DNA of 44,544 bases from Folioceros fuciformis (GCA_049999805.1 JBNGIO010006232.1:75048-119591); one strand, 5' to 3'. Numbered from the stretch's first letter, positions 28,160 to 41,833 are shown. The notes: generated by a model from the letters alone, not told the origin. Program-made: numbers and translations.

Positions 28160-30856
28160 TCACCTGGGTGAGGATAAGCGCTCAGCAGAAAGTTGGCTCA
28201 ATTTCACTCCCTCGTACTCCCCGAACCCATCAAAGCTGTGTAGAGAGTGGCTGCTGGATCCAGTAGCGGTATCTGCTTTGGGGCAGAGGCCTCGGAAAAA
28301 CTGGCTGCACAGGGGAGGTTGTGGGACGTGGATGTTGCCCTCCAGCATGTCCACGACTTTACCCATGGAGGGTCTTAGGGTGACATCCTCCTGAATGCAC
28401 CAAAGAGCCACTCTGAGCACCAGAGCAACCATGTTGCCGTCTACACATCCCCGGAGTTTTGGATCCAGCAACTCAGAGATGTTGCTAATTTCGACTTGCC
28501 CGAAAGCATAGGCTGGGAAGTACCATTTTTCGGATGTCTCAGAGGAATCGAAGTTCTTTCTGCCGCTGACGATTTCTAGCAGCACCATTCCATAGGTGAA
28601 AACATCGCTCTTTTCGGTGATGGCGTAGTTTGTAACCCACTCTGCTGCAAGGTAGCCCCGTGTGCCTCCCATGGTGGTGAACACGTGGCTCAGCTCTCTG
28701 TTCATCAGCTTTGCAAGACCAAAATCCGAAACTTTGGCTAAGAAATGCTCGTCCAGTAGGATGTTCTCAGGCTTGATGTCGCAGTGAATGATCTTCTCAC
28801 GACATTCCTCGTGCAGGTAGGCAAGTCATTGTGCTGTGCTGAGCGCAATGTTGAACCTTTGATGCCACAGCAAATTCTTCTTTGCAGAAAAGAGGGATTT
28901 GCCGAGGGACCCATTCGCGAGGTACTCGTACACAAGAAGCCGATGCACTCCCTCTGTACAGAAGCCTCTGAGCTGAACGAGGTGTAAATGATGGATGCTC
29001 CCAATTGTGGCCACTTCTGCCCGGAACTCCTTGAAGCCTTGCCCAAGGCTCTCTAGCTTCTTCACAGCCACCTTGCTGCCGTCTGCGACAGTGCCTTCGT
29101 AAACTGACCCAAAACCTCCAGAACCCAACTTGTTGCTGAAGCTGAGAGTGGCCCGTTCTAGTTCCTTGTATGAGAAACGCATGGGAAGGCCCGGTATTGC
29201 TTCGAGGAATACCTCCTCGTCCTTGATCTCAGTATCGTCCTGCTTGCCAGTTTTCGTACCTCTGCAGATTCGTAGTGCCAAGAGAACGGAAGCGAGCAAC
29301 AATACAAGGAGTGCTATGCAGATAGCGCTGATAGCGGCAATGCTGGTACCTACCGCCTGCCAAGTGAGAGATTTGTTAGAGTAAAAAACACGGTGTAACA
29401 AGCATCTTACGAGAATCACGTCATTGAGAAAAGTGCAGACTGTAAGGTGATACACACGTTTCGTTGACGACGGTGCAATCTTAACAAATGCTACATGTTT
29501 AGGGTCATGGTCCGATTGCAAAGTTGCAACCTGATCCACCGTGTAGCAGTCCCCAGTCGTATCCCAATAGAATAAAGCTGTGCAAGAGCAGTTGTGGGCG
29601 CAGAATTCTTTGCAATCTAATAAACTTGGCATCTTCACGGGACTATCATACTGGTTCGAGAAGTAGTTCACCCCTCCTGCCGGACTGGTAATCTGCAACC
29701 ATCGAACATCGGCAACTATGCCTACCGTTTCCGACGAGCAACCTGCAGCGACCCGACCGACATTCCCCGGCATTTGGCAATGTAGGAAAGGGATTGTACC
29801 ATTGACAGGAACAAAGGGAACAGGACACCGGCATTGCCCCTGAGTGCAGATCCCGTAAGGTCCGCATGTGCCAGGGAGCTTTCAGGAAGCATCATCGCCA
29901 GGTGGCAGAGAACTGGCTGTCTGCCCATGTCGCCCCTGTGTTATCAATAAAGAAAGTCTCCAGCATTCCACCCTGATTCAAGGTGAGCCCTCTAGGACGT
30001 GTTCCGCCGTTGCCAACACAGAACTCTGAGACGAGCTGCTCTTCACCCGTGAAAAGCTCTAAAGCCTTTTCTACCAGCTTCGCAAAGGCCGGAATGCCTG
30101 TGACGTTGGCTTAGCAGTGCTTCTTGCGTCGCGTCTCATGCTCCAGTACACATGTTCCTCGTTTGCTGCAGATGCCATGAGCACCAAATTCCCCTTGAAA
30201 CATCGAGAGAGAATAGTTGCCTTCAGATAGGTCTCCATCTGACACACTCGACACCAGCTTAGAGACGTTGTTGAACTTCTGCTTTGCCAGCAAAGTATCT
30301 GTAGGATGGTCGAAGCTCTGCCACAGCACGGTCGTGTCGTTGCTCAGAACAACCAGATTGCCGGTTTCCTGCTCCACCACCAAACCCACGACATCAACAA
30401 AACTTAAAGCCGGCCAGATGAACATCAGTAGGGCGAGTAGGATAGTACCTCCAACTGTACGCTGCTCGCTGTGGAGTTTCCGGTGCCAGTCGACCACACC
30501 ACTGCACTCGAGTTGCTCAAAACAACATATCCACCAGGCTGAAATACCAGGGGATCGGAGATCCTCACTCGGGAGTTCCTATTAGCTGTCCACACCACAA
30601 AATCCGTGGCAGGATGCCAGATGCACAGATAGAAACCATCCGTGCTTGACCTGAAGCCTAGCTGGAAGCTGTTGTTTGCGGATCTCAGAAACGCTCCACT
30701 GGAGTCGATGAAATTCACCCGAGATCCGCTAAATCCAACAGTTAGACTGTCAAATACCATGCCAATCACAGGAAACACCAGGAGGGAGGAGATCACGCAA
30801 ACCTCCACCGTACAAGACGAACACCAGGACACGTCCAGAGCAAGCGACCGTAGCAT
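28160..30856 (-). pseudogene. G-type lectin (SD2-like) receptor kinase, disrupted
   Basis: Full architecture on the minus strand: signal/anchor region after ATG 30856, B-lectin domain (SFQLGFRSS, VVWTANRNS, GNLVVLSNDTTVLWQSFDHPTDTLL) with an intron about 30443-30364, EGF-like CGPYGICTQGQCRCP, PAN-like Cys-rich region (LLDCKEFCAHNCSC), one transmembrane helix, and a Ser/Thr kinase (GSGGFGSVYEG, VAVKKL, HCDIKPEN, SDFGLAKL, KSDVFTYGMVLLEI). Lesions: an extra G in GGGG (plus-strand CCCC 30191-30194) shifts the frame before the conserved NLVLMASA...YWSM stretch; a further frame change and a TGA at 29884-29882 precede the EGF module; and TGA at 28828-28826 replaces the Gly codon of the A(R/Q)GLAYLHEEC motif. 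APEW is also AAEW. The kinase reads cleanly otherwise, so loss is recent. Sequencing errors could explain single lesions but hardly all. Confidence 0.8.
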
Positions 30857-32149
30857 CTTAATCTCAGAATTCAAGGCACAGAGGTTTGCAATTTAGGCAC
30901 GGCAATCACGGCTCGGCCAGCTTGAAATTTCCCCACACCTACATCTCCAGACGCAGGGATGTCATACACCCGTTCCTGCTCTCTCTACCTCTAATCTGAG
31001 CGCCATGCGTACTAAAACCACCACCCCGGCTGCGTGTTTTTTAGCACAGAGCTGAGAAAGCTGACGCAACACTTGCAGAACGAAGGCTGTCTGCAGAATT
31101 GGAGGTGTGGGAATCGGGGATGATCGAGCAGGAATCGTCCATGCTCACACCGTCCTGTCGGCGAGCAGAAGCAAAGGAGGTGGCCGGGAGCGGCCAGCGA
31201 GCTCACGTGCATCTTCTCTTTCTAACATCCTGGCAGTGGCAGGTACCTGGTTTCCTCAAGCACTGGAATTGCGTCCGAGGTCCCTATCGAGCCAGTACAT
31301 CTGCCTCACCAGCAGATATCTACTCGACGCGACAGGAGCCTTTTCCCCCGCTTTCACGAGCATACGATTTCTCACGAGAGGACGCATGAATGGAAGCCTG
31401 ATTGCCACCACGCACAAGATGGAAACAGAGCATTCAAGGAAAGCTGCCCTGGGACACAAAGTGTGGCCCCTCGACTACTCGACATGCTCAGCACCGAGTC
31501 CGCATTACTTACGTAATGATCTCCATGTACAACGAGTATCAAGATAAATCTCTATTGTAGAGACCTTATACACATAGGTACATCAGTCCTGCCCTGCCAA
31601 TCTTACGAATTCTGGACACTGCCTGAACTACACCTACACTAGCTCTCTGGCATAGCAGGTGAGGAGCTCCGACATATGGGTGCTAAATTAGCTGGCAAAG
31701 CAGAAGCTTCGACACAGAGGGATGCAGATGTGATTCCTTCCTTACACCACATTATTGGTGCGTGTACAATGGCCTTTCCCTAGGAGTTGCACTCTCTTTA
31801 CCTTTGTCTTTCTCGCTAGTCGATGGAGCAAGTTCAACTTAGAAATGGAGCATTGTTGAACACCAAGATTTAAAAGTGAAGACTGAAGACGGCAGGGAGT
31901 CGAACTTGCGGGACGAACCCTCTTGGCTTGCCCAATAATCACTTCAGCACAACCACGGTCATACGATTCTAATGTATGGTTTAATCCATAGCCGTGGAAA
32001 AATAGTAATATTTGCCGATCTCAACATCTTCAAGCTGTCAAGGTTATTAGAGAATGCTGAAATTTGCCCTATATGCCTAAAAACACCCGTGTGCTCCTTT
32101 TTGAACAATGCTGAGTCTAAGCTGCAGAGTGCAATAGTTTGCATGTAGC
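30857..32149. other. Intergenic, no gene supported
   Basis: About 1.3 kb. It contains the upstream region of the receptor kinase pseudogene and the 3' region of the PIGW gene. A 146-codon plus-strand open frame (31107-31547) has no recognisable domain. A box-B-like sequence near 31890-31910 was examined and rejected as a tRNA. Confidence 0.45.
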
Positions 32150-33574
32150 TCACCAGAACTTCAATTTGAGATGGAAGGCTTGGGCGAGGGTCATGCCTCC
32201 AGCGAGGAAGGCAAGGTAAGCAATGAGTGTAGAGAATGCCCAAATCGGGGTGACTGAGATGGTGTCCGTGCTCAAGTTCACCAATCCGGTGAGCACATTG
32301 GCTAGCAAAAACGTTGGTAGAAGGTTCTGATCAAAGGCATCCATCCAAATCATCCGTCTCAGAGGAAGAAGAGCTTCTGCCAGGGCGAAACTTCCGATCA
32401 CCTGGAAGTTCTGCCCCAAAATAAATAGAACGTAGGCCAGGTTGCATGTTCGCCGTGACACTCTCTCAACGAGCTGATCAGTCACAGCTGCCAGAATCCA
32501 GAACACGGCATCCAAACCACATACTTCCATAGCGGTGTACCAGCGGACAGACTCCTCCCTGAGCTTGTCATCATCGGTTACAGTTTTGAATCTCTTGAAC
32601 AGAAGCCCAGCTGACTGGTTTACCATGAATCCCAGCTGAACACTGATAAGGTAGAGGGCCCAGTATCCCAAAGTGCTGTACAGGCCTTCCTTGTTCAAGC
32701 TCACGATGCTGGATCCCCTCTCTGATGACAGCAGATACTCGTTGAGCCCGGAGGATAGCCATGCTTGATATGCTGCTAGGATGAGAAGGCCTACAACCCC
32801 ACTCACGGAGGCCGGGATCTGGATCACGGATGTGAGGAGAGTCACGGCGGCGAGCGTGAAAAAAAAGTTCCAGTGAAGCCCGTACTCTGAAATATGCTCC
32901 TGGTAGTCCACACCTTTGGTCAGAAACAGCCTGGCAAAGCCAAGGGCGAGAAGGGGGCTCACGCTCCTCAGCACAGCCCCATACATGGGCGGCAAACCTC
33001 TTGCTTGTCTGGAGACCAATGCGTTAGCCACCACAAAAGATCCCACCCCCACGTCCATCAACCCTGTGCCGTAGGTCTCTGTCTTGGCCAGCCTTCTAGG
33101 GTAGATTGTGAAGTCCACAGCGAGAATTGTGATGCATGTCACCAGCATCATGGCGCACCTGTACGATGAAAGGAAGGACCTGCGAGGAGGGCCCCCCACC
33201 TGTTGTTCATCTAAGGTGGCCCGACTTGTGCCCCGAAGAAGCAAAACGCAAGCCAGCAGCACGAAGACCAAGGTCGCAAGCACGACATTGACAGATTCTG
33301 CAAGGACAGTGAGGCTAGCTAGAATCGGCAGGATCACCACCGTCAGCTCGATTCCTAAAGACCTAACCACCTCACTCCACAGTCGTCGGCCCTTGACAGC
33401 CAAAGGGGGCCTGAACGGAGTGTAGCTGGCCACAATCTGTCCCAAAACCATAAACCCCGGAACCACCGCTGACAGAGCTGCAATCTCTGGCATGCTGGTG
33501 CCATCTAGATTGCTCACAAATTCCTCCTTTCTCAGTTTGTAGGAACTCGTAATGGACGCACTTCGGTGGGCCAT
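32150..33574 (-). CDS. PIGW: GPI-anchor inositol acyltransferase (PIGW/GWT1)
   Basis: Single exon, 474 aa, with about a dozen hydrophobic membrane segments. PIGW acylates the inositol ring of glucosaminyl-phosphatidylinositol on the ER lumen side, an early step of GPI-anchor synthesis. Family signatures: KEEFVSNLDGTSMPEI near the N-terminus; SSYRCAMMLVTCITILAVDFTIYPRRLAKTE-type block (about 137-168) continuing TYGTGLMDVGVGSFV; and NANLLTG-like FLLANVLTGLVNLSTDT near the C-terminus. Length matches plant and yeast homologs. The start at 33574 gives the conserved N-terminus directly. The intron-free structure contrasts with its neighbours. Confidence 0.95.
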   Translation of the reverse strand: MAHRSASITSSYKLRKEEFVSNLDGTSMPEIAALSAVVPGFMVLGQIVASYTPFRPPLAVKGRRLWSEVVRSLGIELTVVILPILASLTVLAESVNVVLATLVFVLLACVLLLRGTSRATLDEQQVGGPPRRSFLSSYRCAMMLVTCITILAVDFTIYPRRLAKTETYGTGLMDVGVGSFVVANALVSRQARGLPPMYGAVLRSVSPLLALGFARLFLTKGVDYQEHISEYGLHWNFFFTLAAVTLLTSVIQIPASVSGVVGLLILAAYQAWLSSGLNEYLLSSERGSSIVSLNKEGLYSTLGYWALYLISVQLGFMVNQSAGLLFKRFKTVTDDDKLREESVRWYTAMEVCGLDAVFWILAAVTDQLVERVSRRTCNLAYVLFILGQNFQVIGSFALAEALLPLRRMIWMDAFDQNLLPTFLLANVLTGLVNLSTDTISVTPIWAFSTLIAYLAFLAGGMTLAQAFHLKLKFW

Positions 33575-33803
33575 CGTCCATGAAATCGCAGGGCATTCTA
33601 CACACCGTCACACGCTCACGACGCAATATCGACAAACCGCACAAAGTCTCGGCTTCTTCAGAAGCCAAGACGAATTAGTATAAATGAGAACCCTAGTGCG
33701 CACAATACATGCTGTTGAGCTACAACTCTCAGACACAGTGCACGCCTCCTTGACACCACACCAGGATAGCAGATTCGTGAGCAGTTTTCGCAGTGAGCAA
33801 TTG

Positions 33804-35600
33804 CTATCGAATTGAAAACGACAAAGCAGCTGTGCGCAATTTGGCTGCAGCCTCTCGCCACCTACTTTGCGAAGCCATGGCTCCTGCCACATACACCTGC
33901 AGCAGGGAGGGAACAAGGCCGCACGGAATCTTAGTCTGCTGCACTGTGGAATTAGGGTTCTTGATGGAGTCTGGGGAGTGGCAGGGAAGGACGAGCTTGA
34001 TCACCTGTCCACTGGCTGCACCAGCAACCATGGCCACGCGTTTGTCTTGCGTCACAAATTCATACAGGTAGTACGTCCTGAACAAGCGCAACCAAAGCGT
34101 CAGGCTTCGCAGGCCCCTGTCGCACATGAGTTGCTGAAGAAGCCCTGCTTTACCTGGTGCCCCGTGCAGTGTCGGAGAGCAGAGATCGTGCTCCTATGAT
34201 TCTCGCTCCTACTGCAGAGCTCCACCAGCTCAACGTTTAAACTTGCCAACGAAAGATCACGCTTTCACAGCTCGAACAAGGTAAGAAGAGGAGCTACCTG
34301 GGACAAAAATCTTTGCAGCGTCTTCGAGGGACCCAAGAGCAGTGATGTCATCGGCCTGCGCATAGCATCCGTGTTCAGTCCATCTTAGACACGTTATGGA
34401 CAGACTTCATGCTGAAGACAACATGAGAAGCATGCTGTTCAACATCCTTCATGCACAGTGGTGAGAACGGCAAAGAAGGTGGATTACCTCAAAGAATGAG
34501 AGTTTCAGTTGAGAAGCGGGCTTGATGACTATACTCAAGACCTCCTTCCTGTGGCACATCGATGCCGTAGATGACAGATGCGTGACGACAAGGGTGACGA
34601 AGAGAAAGCCTCCATAGATAGCTAGGCTCTCACTCACTCGACCGAGGAAGAAGTGCCTGAAGCTCAAAACAAGAGTACCTGTCGACCGATCCGAAACGAG
34701 CAGCGAAAGGTTTAGCTTTAGCTCGTTCACCGTAGAGGGAGTCACCAGTATCCTCAAACTCCTGCAATGCAAGCCCATGGCGTCACTTGGTTTGAACTCT
34801 ACTAGCAAGGGCAGTGGAAAGGCATATGGCAGAACAGCTGGGACCACATCCATCAAAAGGGAGGAGCTCCTGCTGGTAACCGACCGAAATGACAGTATGG
34901 CATACCTCGGGCTCCTGCAAGTCCTCAAAGTCAGGGGGCACCTTAACCACAAATCCTTGGCCTCTATAGCGGTACCATGACTCGGTGCTAACAGGAAATG
35001 GTGATGGCTTGGGGTCGGCAGAAGCAGAGGGAGGAGAAGGCTGTTCAGCAGCTTCAGCTCTCACTGCGTGGGAAAACCATCCAATTGGGGCCAGAACTGA
35101 AAATGCCAGAGACGATGCAATCATACTTCTCCTGAAATGCAGAGGGGATCCATCCAGATATTCATGCTCGTTCAGTCCCACACTCACATGTCCGGCGCTG
35201 CATCCACTGCTGCTAACAGATGCATCACCCTGCGTGATGCAAAATCAGAGAGTCAGTGAAATGCCTGCGGCATTGCACACTGCATTCGACATCCCAATTA
35301 AGGTGTGAGGGCGGCAAAACCCACCTCTTCATGGAAATGGGTGGCTGCAGATGCCGCCCCTTCGTGACCGAATGACCATGATGCATACGAACTATCCTTC
35401 TCAAGCGCAGCCCGCTCTGGACGCGGACACAGCGCATTCCTCAATGCTAGCTTGTAGGTTCCTACTTTCCAGAACCAAGCACCTTGACCCGGTACTGAAA
35501 CCACCTCTTCTCGAGCAAGAAATCGACAACGTCCAGAACCCCGGGGGTGCAAAACTGGCCGTATGCCAGTGGCAAGACAGGTGCATTGCACGCCTACCAT
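33804..35600 (-). CDS. PsbP-domain protein of the thylakoid lumen
   Basis: Eight exons: 35600-35325, 35229-34906, 34761-34679, 34548-34488, 34355-34298, 34211-34154, 34077-34005, 33896-33804; 1026 bp, 341 aa. A TAG lies immediately upstream of ATG 35600. A plastid transit region is followed by a lumen-targeting signal with twin arginines at residues 125-126 (HFRRSMIASSLAFSVL) and a cleavage site near AVRAEA, so Tat import is likely. The PsbP fold starts at about 165: WYRYRGQGFVVKVPPDFED, LYGERAKAKPFAARF, EVLSIVIKPASQLKLSFFE, RTYYLYEFVTQDKRVAMVAGA, ending VYVAGAMASQSRWREAAAKL. Members of this PPD family assist photosystem assembly or NDH. The distance from canonical PsbP is clear, but which PPD subfamily cannot be fixed. 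Divergent from the neighbouring PPR gene. Confidence 0.9.
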
Positions 35601-36253
35601 CTAGGTAGATGTCCTACAAGCTGGCAAGGTCTCTATCTTTTTTCCTCCACGTCACACATGAAGCGGTTCCTTTCCTCGCTGTAAGGGAGTTCACTAGCAC
35701 TCCAGCCTCTGAAAGTCAGAAAGTGCAAAAACAAACACAGAACATTGTTGGCGGGCGGCGAGGTTTGAGATTGATTTCCAAAATCGTAAAGCAAGTCCCA
35801 AGATGCTCTTCGTTAATCCATCTGGCAAGCCGGCATGTCTGTGGTTCACAACTGCCGGGCTTTGGACACCGACGCCAGCCAGTACACAGCCTCTTTAAAC
35901 CCTAAACCCTGACCAATGAATCTTCGTTCTTTCAGCTATCGGTGGTATCTGAGCGCCAGTCCGAGATTCAGTCATCCGGAAGTTGAGAGCTCCGTATGCT
36001 TCTCATCCCAATAATCGGAGCGAGCATGTCTATCGGGAATCCGTGAGGCTGAGAGAAATCGTCCAGTGCCTGGCCGTCAGTAGGTTGATGATGTGACCTC
36101 GCTCTCCCGCCATGTCTTACACTGGTTAGAGCAAGGATTGAACGGATGGACGCAGCTTGAGCGCCTGAAATTTTCAGATCATGGCGGGGCTGTTTTATTC
36201 GGCATTGGGGAGAATCCTCCTCAGATTTTGGTGAGGGTTTTGGGTTTTAGAAA
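35601..36253. promoter_or_regulatory. Divergent promoter region of the PsbP-domain and P-class PPR genes
   Basis: 653 bp between two head-to-head start codons, containing a telo-box pair and a CCAAT motif. No coding region supported. Confidence 0.5.
35896..35910. promoter_or_regulatory. Telo-box repeat
   Basis: TAAACCCTAAACCCT, two overlapping copies of the plant telo-box AAACCCTAA, lies 297 bp from the PsbP-domain start and about 345 bp from the PPR start; a CCAAT follows at about 35913. Telo-boxes mark promoters of growth-related plant genes. The role here is inferred. Confidence 0.5.
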
Positions 36254-38811
36254 ATGGAGGTGATACAGGCGAGGATCATCATCAGTCAGCCCCCTCAGAC
36301 GATTCCTATCAGCATAAAAGGGAGACGGTGCCCGAAACTCGGTTTGGACCGGATCTCGTTCCCTCCCATTCGGGGTTATAGGGGGAATCTGACTGCGTCA
36401 GTCCCGGAGGAATTGCCAAGCTCGCCTGAAAGCAATGCAGATAGCAACCCAGTCGGAAAGGATTCACCTGCTCTCTTCCTGAGGCGGCCTGTGAAACGGC
36501 CCAAGACCCAGCTGCAGTTGGACTGGCAGGAAGGTGCCTGGGTGCGTGAGCTTGTTCAAGGTCGGCCTGATTCTGAAAAAGCAGGGGAGGAGGCAGACGT
36601 TGACCGGTCGGAAGGTGGAGGTGAGCCTCCAGGGTCGGATGGCAATGGAGGGACACGGGGCACAAGCACGTCTCACCACAAGTCTGATGACAATCGATCA
36701 CAGATGCACAGTTTGGAAGATGCGGAGGAGAGTAGATTGGCGAGGGCTGAGTGGCAAAGAAAGGTGAGTTCTTTGATGGAGGCGGCTAAGGTGCAACCCA
36801 AGTCATCCTTGACAGAGGATTTGGAGGTTTCCGACGATGAAAAAGGGGATTCTGCAAAGTCCGCATCACTGGATGATGCTGAAATGGAAGCTTTGTTTCC
36901 TGGTAGGGGTACCAGGTTTGGAGTCCGAGGTATGGGGGAGAGTAGTATGCCGTTTGTGGAGCTCTGGGCTGATGAGGCCTCTCCACGGGCAGAGAAAAAT
37001 ATTCTGAGAAGTTTGGAGCCAGGAAGTTTTGTGGACAGCTTGTTTGAGGATGGAGAATTGGAGAGCAGTACCAATAGGAGAGGAGATATAGGAGAAGCTG
37101 GCGAAGCAGATGAGCCTTCAGTATCAAAGTCCTCCGATGACAAAGCAGACGCCAGCAACCAGCTTTCCAAACGGTTGCCGGACAAAGTGGCAGAGGATAA
37201 CGTATCCCAGGCCTTGTACGAGTGGGCTCAGAAGGTGGTGCAGACTCTTCCGCAATCAGCACACATCGTGAAGAGGAAGATGAATGTGCAGGAGTTGGTG
37301 GGTTTGCTTGCACGAGTTTCTGATGAGGCAGCCATCGGTGCTGAGTTATCCAAGTATCAGGCCGAGAACGGGGGTCTGAGTGAATTGACATCTTCGATGG
37401 TGGTGGTGGAGCTGTGCAGAACAGGCAGAGCCAAAATAGCTTTGCAGGTGCTTGACTGGTTGTCGAAAGCCGGGGTTCAGTTGAGGTTGACCTCGTACAA
37501 CTCTCTGCTTGCGGGTCTGGTGAGGGCGAGTTGTTTTGAGGAAGCATATGATGTGTTTGAGAAGATGAAGAGCGAGGACGTGAAGCCCAGTGTGTATAGT
37601 TACACGCTGCTGATGCAAGTAGCGGCCCGCACCAAGGGTTACAAAGCTACCCTGAGAGTCTTCAACGAGATGGTGAAAGATGGCAGGTGCAAGCCTGATG
37701 TGTTTTCTTTCAACTGCCTGATATCGGCCTTTGGTAGGGCTCACAAATGGAAAGAGGTGGCCCAGATATGGGAGAAAATGAAGCAGGACGGGTGCAAGGA
37801 AGGCATGGGCACCTACTGCCTTTTGGTCAGCACCTTTGTGCGGTGTAATCAAGTTCACCTCGCTCTTGAAGTCTATCATTCCATCATCCAGAGGTCCTGG
37901 AAACCCAATAAGGATATTTTGAAAGCTCTGATCTGCTCCTGTGCCAAAGAGGGACGCTGGATGCTAGCCCTCGACTTTCTGGACGAGATGTTGGTGAGCG
38001 GAATCAAACCATCAGCAACTGTGTTGAACTCTGTTCTGAGCTCCGTGGCAAAATCTGGAGAGTTAAACCTTACCTTCAGAGGATACGAGTGCATGAGAGC
38101 CTTGGGACTGAAGCCAGACCCATATACGTGGTGCTCTCTGTTGACCGCTCTGAATTGCTCAGGCGAGTACGACAGAGCGTGGAAGCTGTTCGAGTCGATG
38201 AAGGACATGGATGTGAAGCCGACCTGCGAGGTGTACAGCTCCATGCTTGCAATATGCCTCAAGGTGGAGAACTGGCAGACGGCATTGCGGCTGGTGTGGG
38301 AAATGGAAAAGGAAGGGTTGAAGCCAGATGTCCAGGTCTACACTCTCCTCATCAACACGTGCGAGGCGGCAGGGCAAGCGCAGGTGGCTCTAGAAGTGTA
38401 TGAGCACATGCTGCAAATCCGCGTTGCACCCAATTGCTTCACCTACGCCTCACTCATCCGAGCCTGCGGCAAGGTGTTCAACTGGCACAAAGCCAGAGAG
38501 CTGTTTCAGGTAATCAATTCCTCTCTTTCCTTGCTCCATGAAAACTACTGCTTCTCGGCTGTTAGATCTCTGTCTCCGTCCCTTGCCCACTCACTCACTC
38601 CAATTTGCTCCCATTACAGGAGCTGAGAGAAGCTGGCTTGGCTCCCAACATCTATGTCTACAATGCCCTGTACCATGCCTTCATAAAAAGCGGACAGGTG
38701 AACTATGCCAGAAAGCTGTACTGGGAAATGCTCGATCACGGCTGCAATCCAGACACCGTGACCAGGGACCTTTTCGCGAAACACCCAGTCCTGGCAGGTT
38801 TGATCAAGTAA
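36254..38811 (+). CDS. P-class pentatricopeptide repeat protein
   Basis: Two exons, 36254-38509 and 38620-38811, with a 110-bp GT-AG phase-0 intron; 815 aa. Without splicing, the frame runs into unrelated sequence (VINSSLSLL...) instead of the conserved ELREAGLAPNIYVYNALYHAF. The first 340 residues hold a basic, Pro-rich probable organellar targeting region and a long acidic low-complexity linker. From about residue 390 at least eleven P-type 35-residue repeats follow (TSYNSLLAGLVRA, YSYTLLMQVAART, FSFNCLISAFGRA, YTWCSLLTALNCS, QVYTLLINTCEAA, FTYASLIRACGKV). No E, DYW or SMR domain, so it probably acts in RNA stabilisation, splicing or translation in plastids or mitochondria. Specific ortholog not assigned. 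Confidence 0.9.
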
Positions 38812-39281
38812 TGGCCTCACCTTCGCTCTCATCACTGGACAGAGGTATATTCTGTATCACAAGAGATGAACTCCAAGCTTAACCCTTCTTTCGTCCCCCA
38901 TCCGTCCAAAGGAAGGTTTGCAGAGCTTCCGGACAGGAAAATGCTGGGAACCGTGTTATGCAAATGTACCGAAAGTGTAGCTGGGGCATGAGAATCGAGG
39001 CAGGTTCAGCAGTAGGCTGTAGCAATGAGGGAGGTTCCATCTTAGAATTCCAAGTTTTGATTACCTCCACGGAGACGGACAAACGGATAAGGGCGCCATT
39101 TCCTTTCAGTGTCACAAGCCAACCCAGTGAATTGTATCATTATTGAAATTTGAACCCAAGCAGTAAGGGTTTCTCATTCTCGGACCCCTTCGCAGCCGTA
39201 GATCATGGTAAGCGATAGGGTACCTACCATGCGTACTATGTAATAAGCTTAGAAAAAAATCGGAATAAATATCTCCTGTGG
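38812..39281. other. Convergent intergenic region
   Basis: 3' regions of the PPR and peroxidase genes. No open frame with a recognisable domain; nothing else seen. Confidence 0.5.
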
Positions 39282-40654
<1,373 letters not shown>

Positions 40655-41554
40655 CGTTTCCAAACCTACTGCTCTCGATATTGCAACAGAATTGGAAGTG
40701 TCCAATGCTGTTGTGCAGTCTCCGGACTGTGCAGTGATCGTGTTGCAGGTCTGCTATGCGCAAGGCACTGGGATTTGAGCGTTCGGTACTGCGGCAAGGA
40801 TCGCCCATGCGAGCATTTGTAGCAGTGCAGCGAGATCGCAGGCTACGGTGAAACATCCACGGGACACGGGTTGGAAGCTTCGGCATTGACCGGTCTGAGA
40901 AAAAACCGACCCCGGGCTAGCCCTGGCTTGCTCCAACAGTGCCTGTGTGCAGGTAGCCGCGCTGGAGTGGAAGACGTCATCACGGTGTAGGAGAAAATCT
41001 TCTGCGAGACCGGCTTCATGTCCTGTATTGCCCAGTGGAAGGGCACGCGAAGCTTCTAGGACGACGAGGGTCGGGATGCCGGACTCCGGTCCAGCATTCA
41101 TCATGGCCAAGCAGTAAGACGACGTCACGGCAGGGCGCCGGCTCGCGCGTCCGACGGGGTACGCTGGACTCTGGGCTGACAGCTCTATACTCGTCGGGAC
41201 AATCCGGAGACGACGAATTGTAGATTCCCTCGATACTAATAAAAAGTCTGTCGTCTACACATAGGCCACATATTCAAAAAGGAGACCGAGACTCCTTACG
41301 CGTAAACCGCGGTCTGCGGAAGTTGTCCGTTGAGGGAGGGAAGAACGAGGAATCGCTTATCGTACTGCTTGTACTTTAGGCTGCGACAGATGATGCATTT
41401 CATTAGAGTTGAAGGCCGTTCATGTGGTAGAACAGGCAAAGCTGATTTCATGTTCGGCAACTTGGTAGGTATGTTATATTATCTGAGATATTTTTTTATA
41501 TAATAAAATATTATGTAATATATTAGATCAGGCTATCTTGGAGGTGAGACACTT
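40655..41554. other. Peroxidase upstream region and AT-rich patch
   Basis: Promoter side of the peroxidase gene; no coding region recognised. Positions about 41465-41526 are almost pure A/T (TATATAATAAAATATTATG) with imperfect dyads and mark the transition into repeat-rich DNA. Confidence 0.5.
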
Positions 41555-41616
41555 GCGCTACCCGGACCAGTCAAGGGTGCAACATGCGCTACCTGGACCA
41601 GTCAAGGGTGTAACAT
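41555..41616. repeat. Tandem 31-bp duplication
   Basis: 41555-41585 and 41586-41616 are adjacent 31-bp units beginning GCGCTACC/TGGACCAGTC, differing at two positions. No gene context. Confidence 0.9.
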
Positions 41617-41833
41617 GCTCTTCCTCGTTGCTTTCCGTCTTTGGGGTCCTCTCTCCCTTCAGCCTTTATGAGCCGGGTAGGTTGGTACCTTTTGATACTC
41701 CGCTCAAGACATGTGTTGTCCACTGCAACAGGGGCCATGCCAAGCCTTGTGTGGGCGCTTGAATTTTCGTGATGAAAGTCACTAATCCTAACTATGGCAG
41801 AGGCATAGCATAATTGAAGGGTGCCACAAGTCG

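Noticed and set aside
31107-31547. 146-codon plus-strand open frame.
   Set aside because: Does not open with ATG, no recognisable similarity.
31882-31948. tRNA-like segment on the minus strand: near box A (AAGCCAAGAGG), near box B (GTTCGACTCC) and complementary ends (CTGAAG/CTTCAG).
   Set aside because: Boxes are only about 13 bases apart, the T-stem does not pair, and no anticodon arm fits. At best a decayed relic.
41465-41526. AT-rich patch considered as an origin or matrix-attachment site.
   Set aside because: Base composition alone is not evidence, and it is only about 60 bp long.
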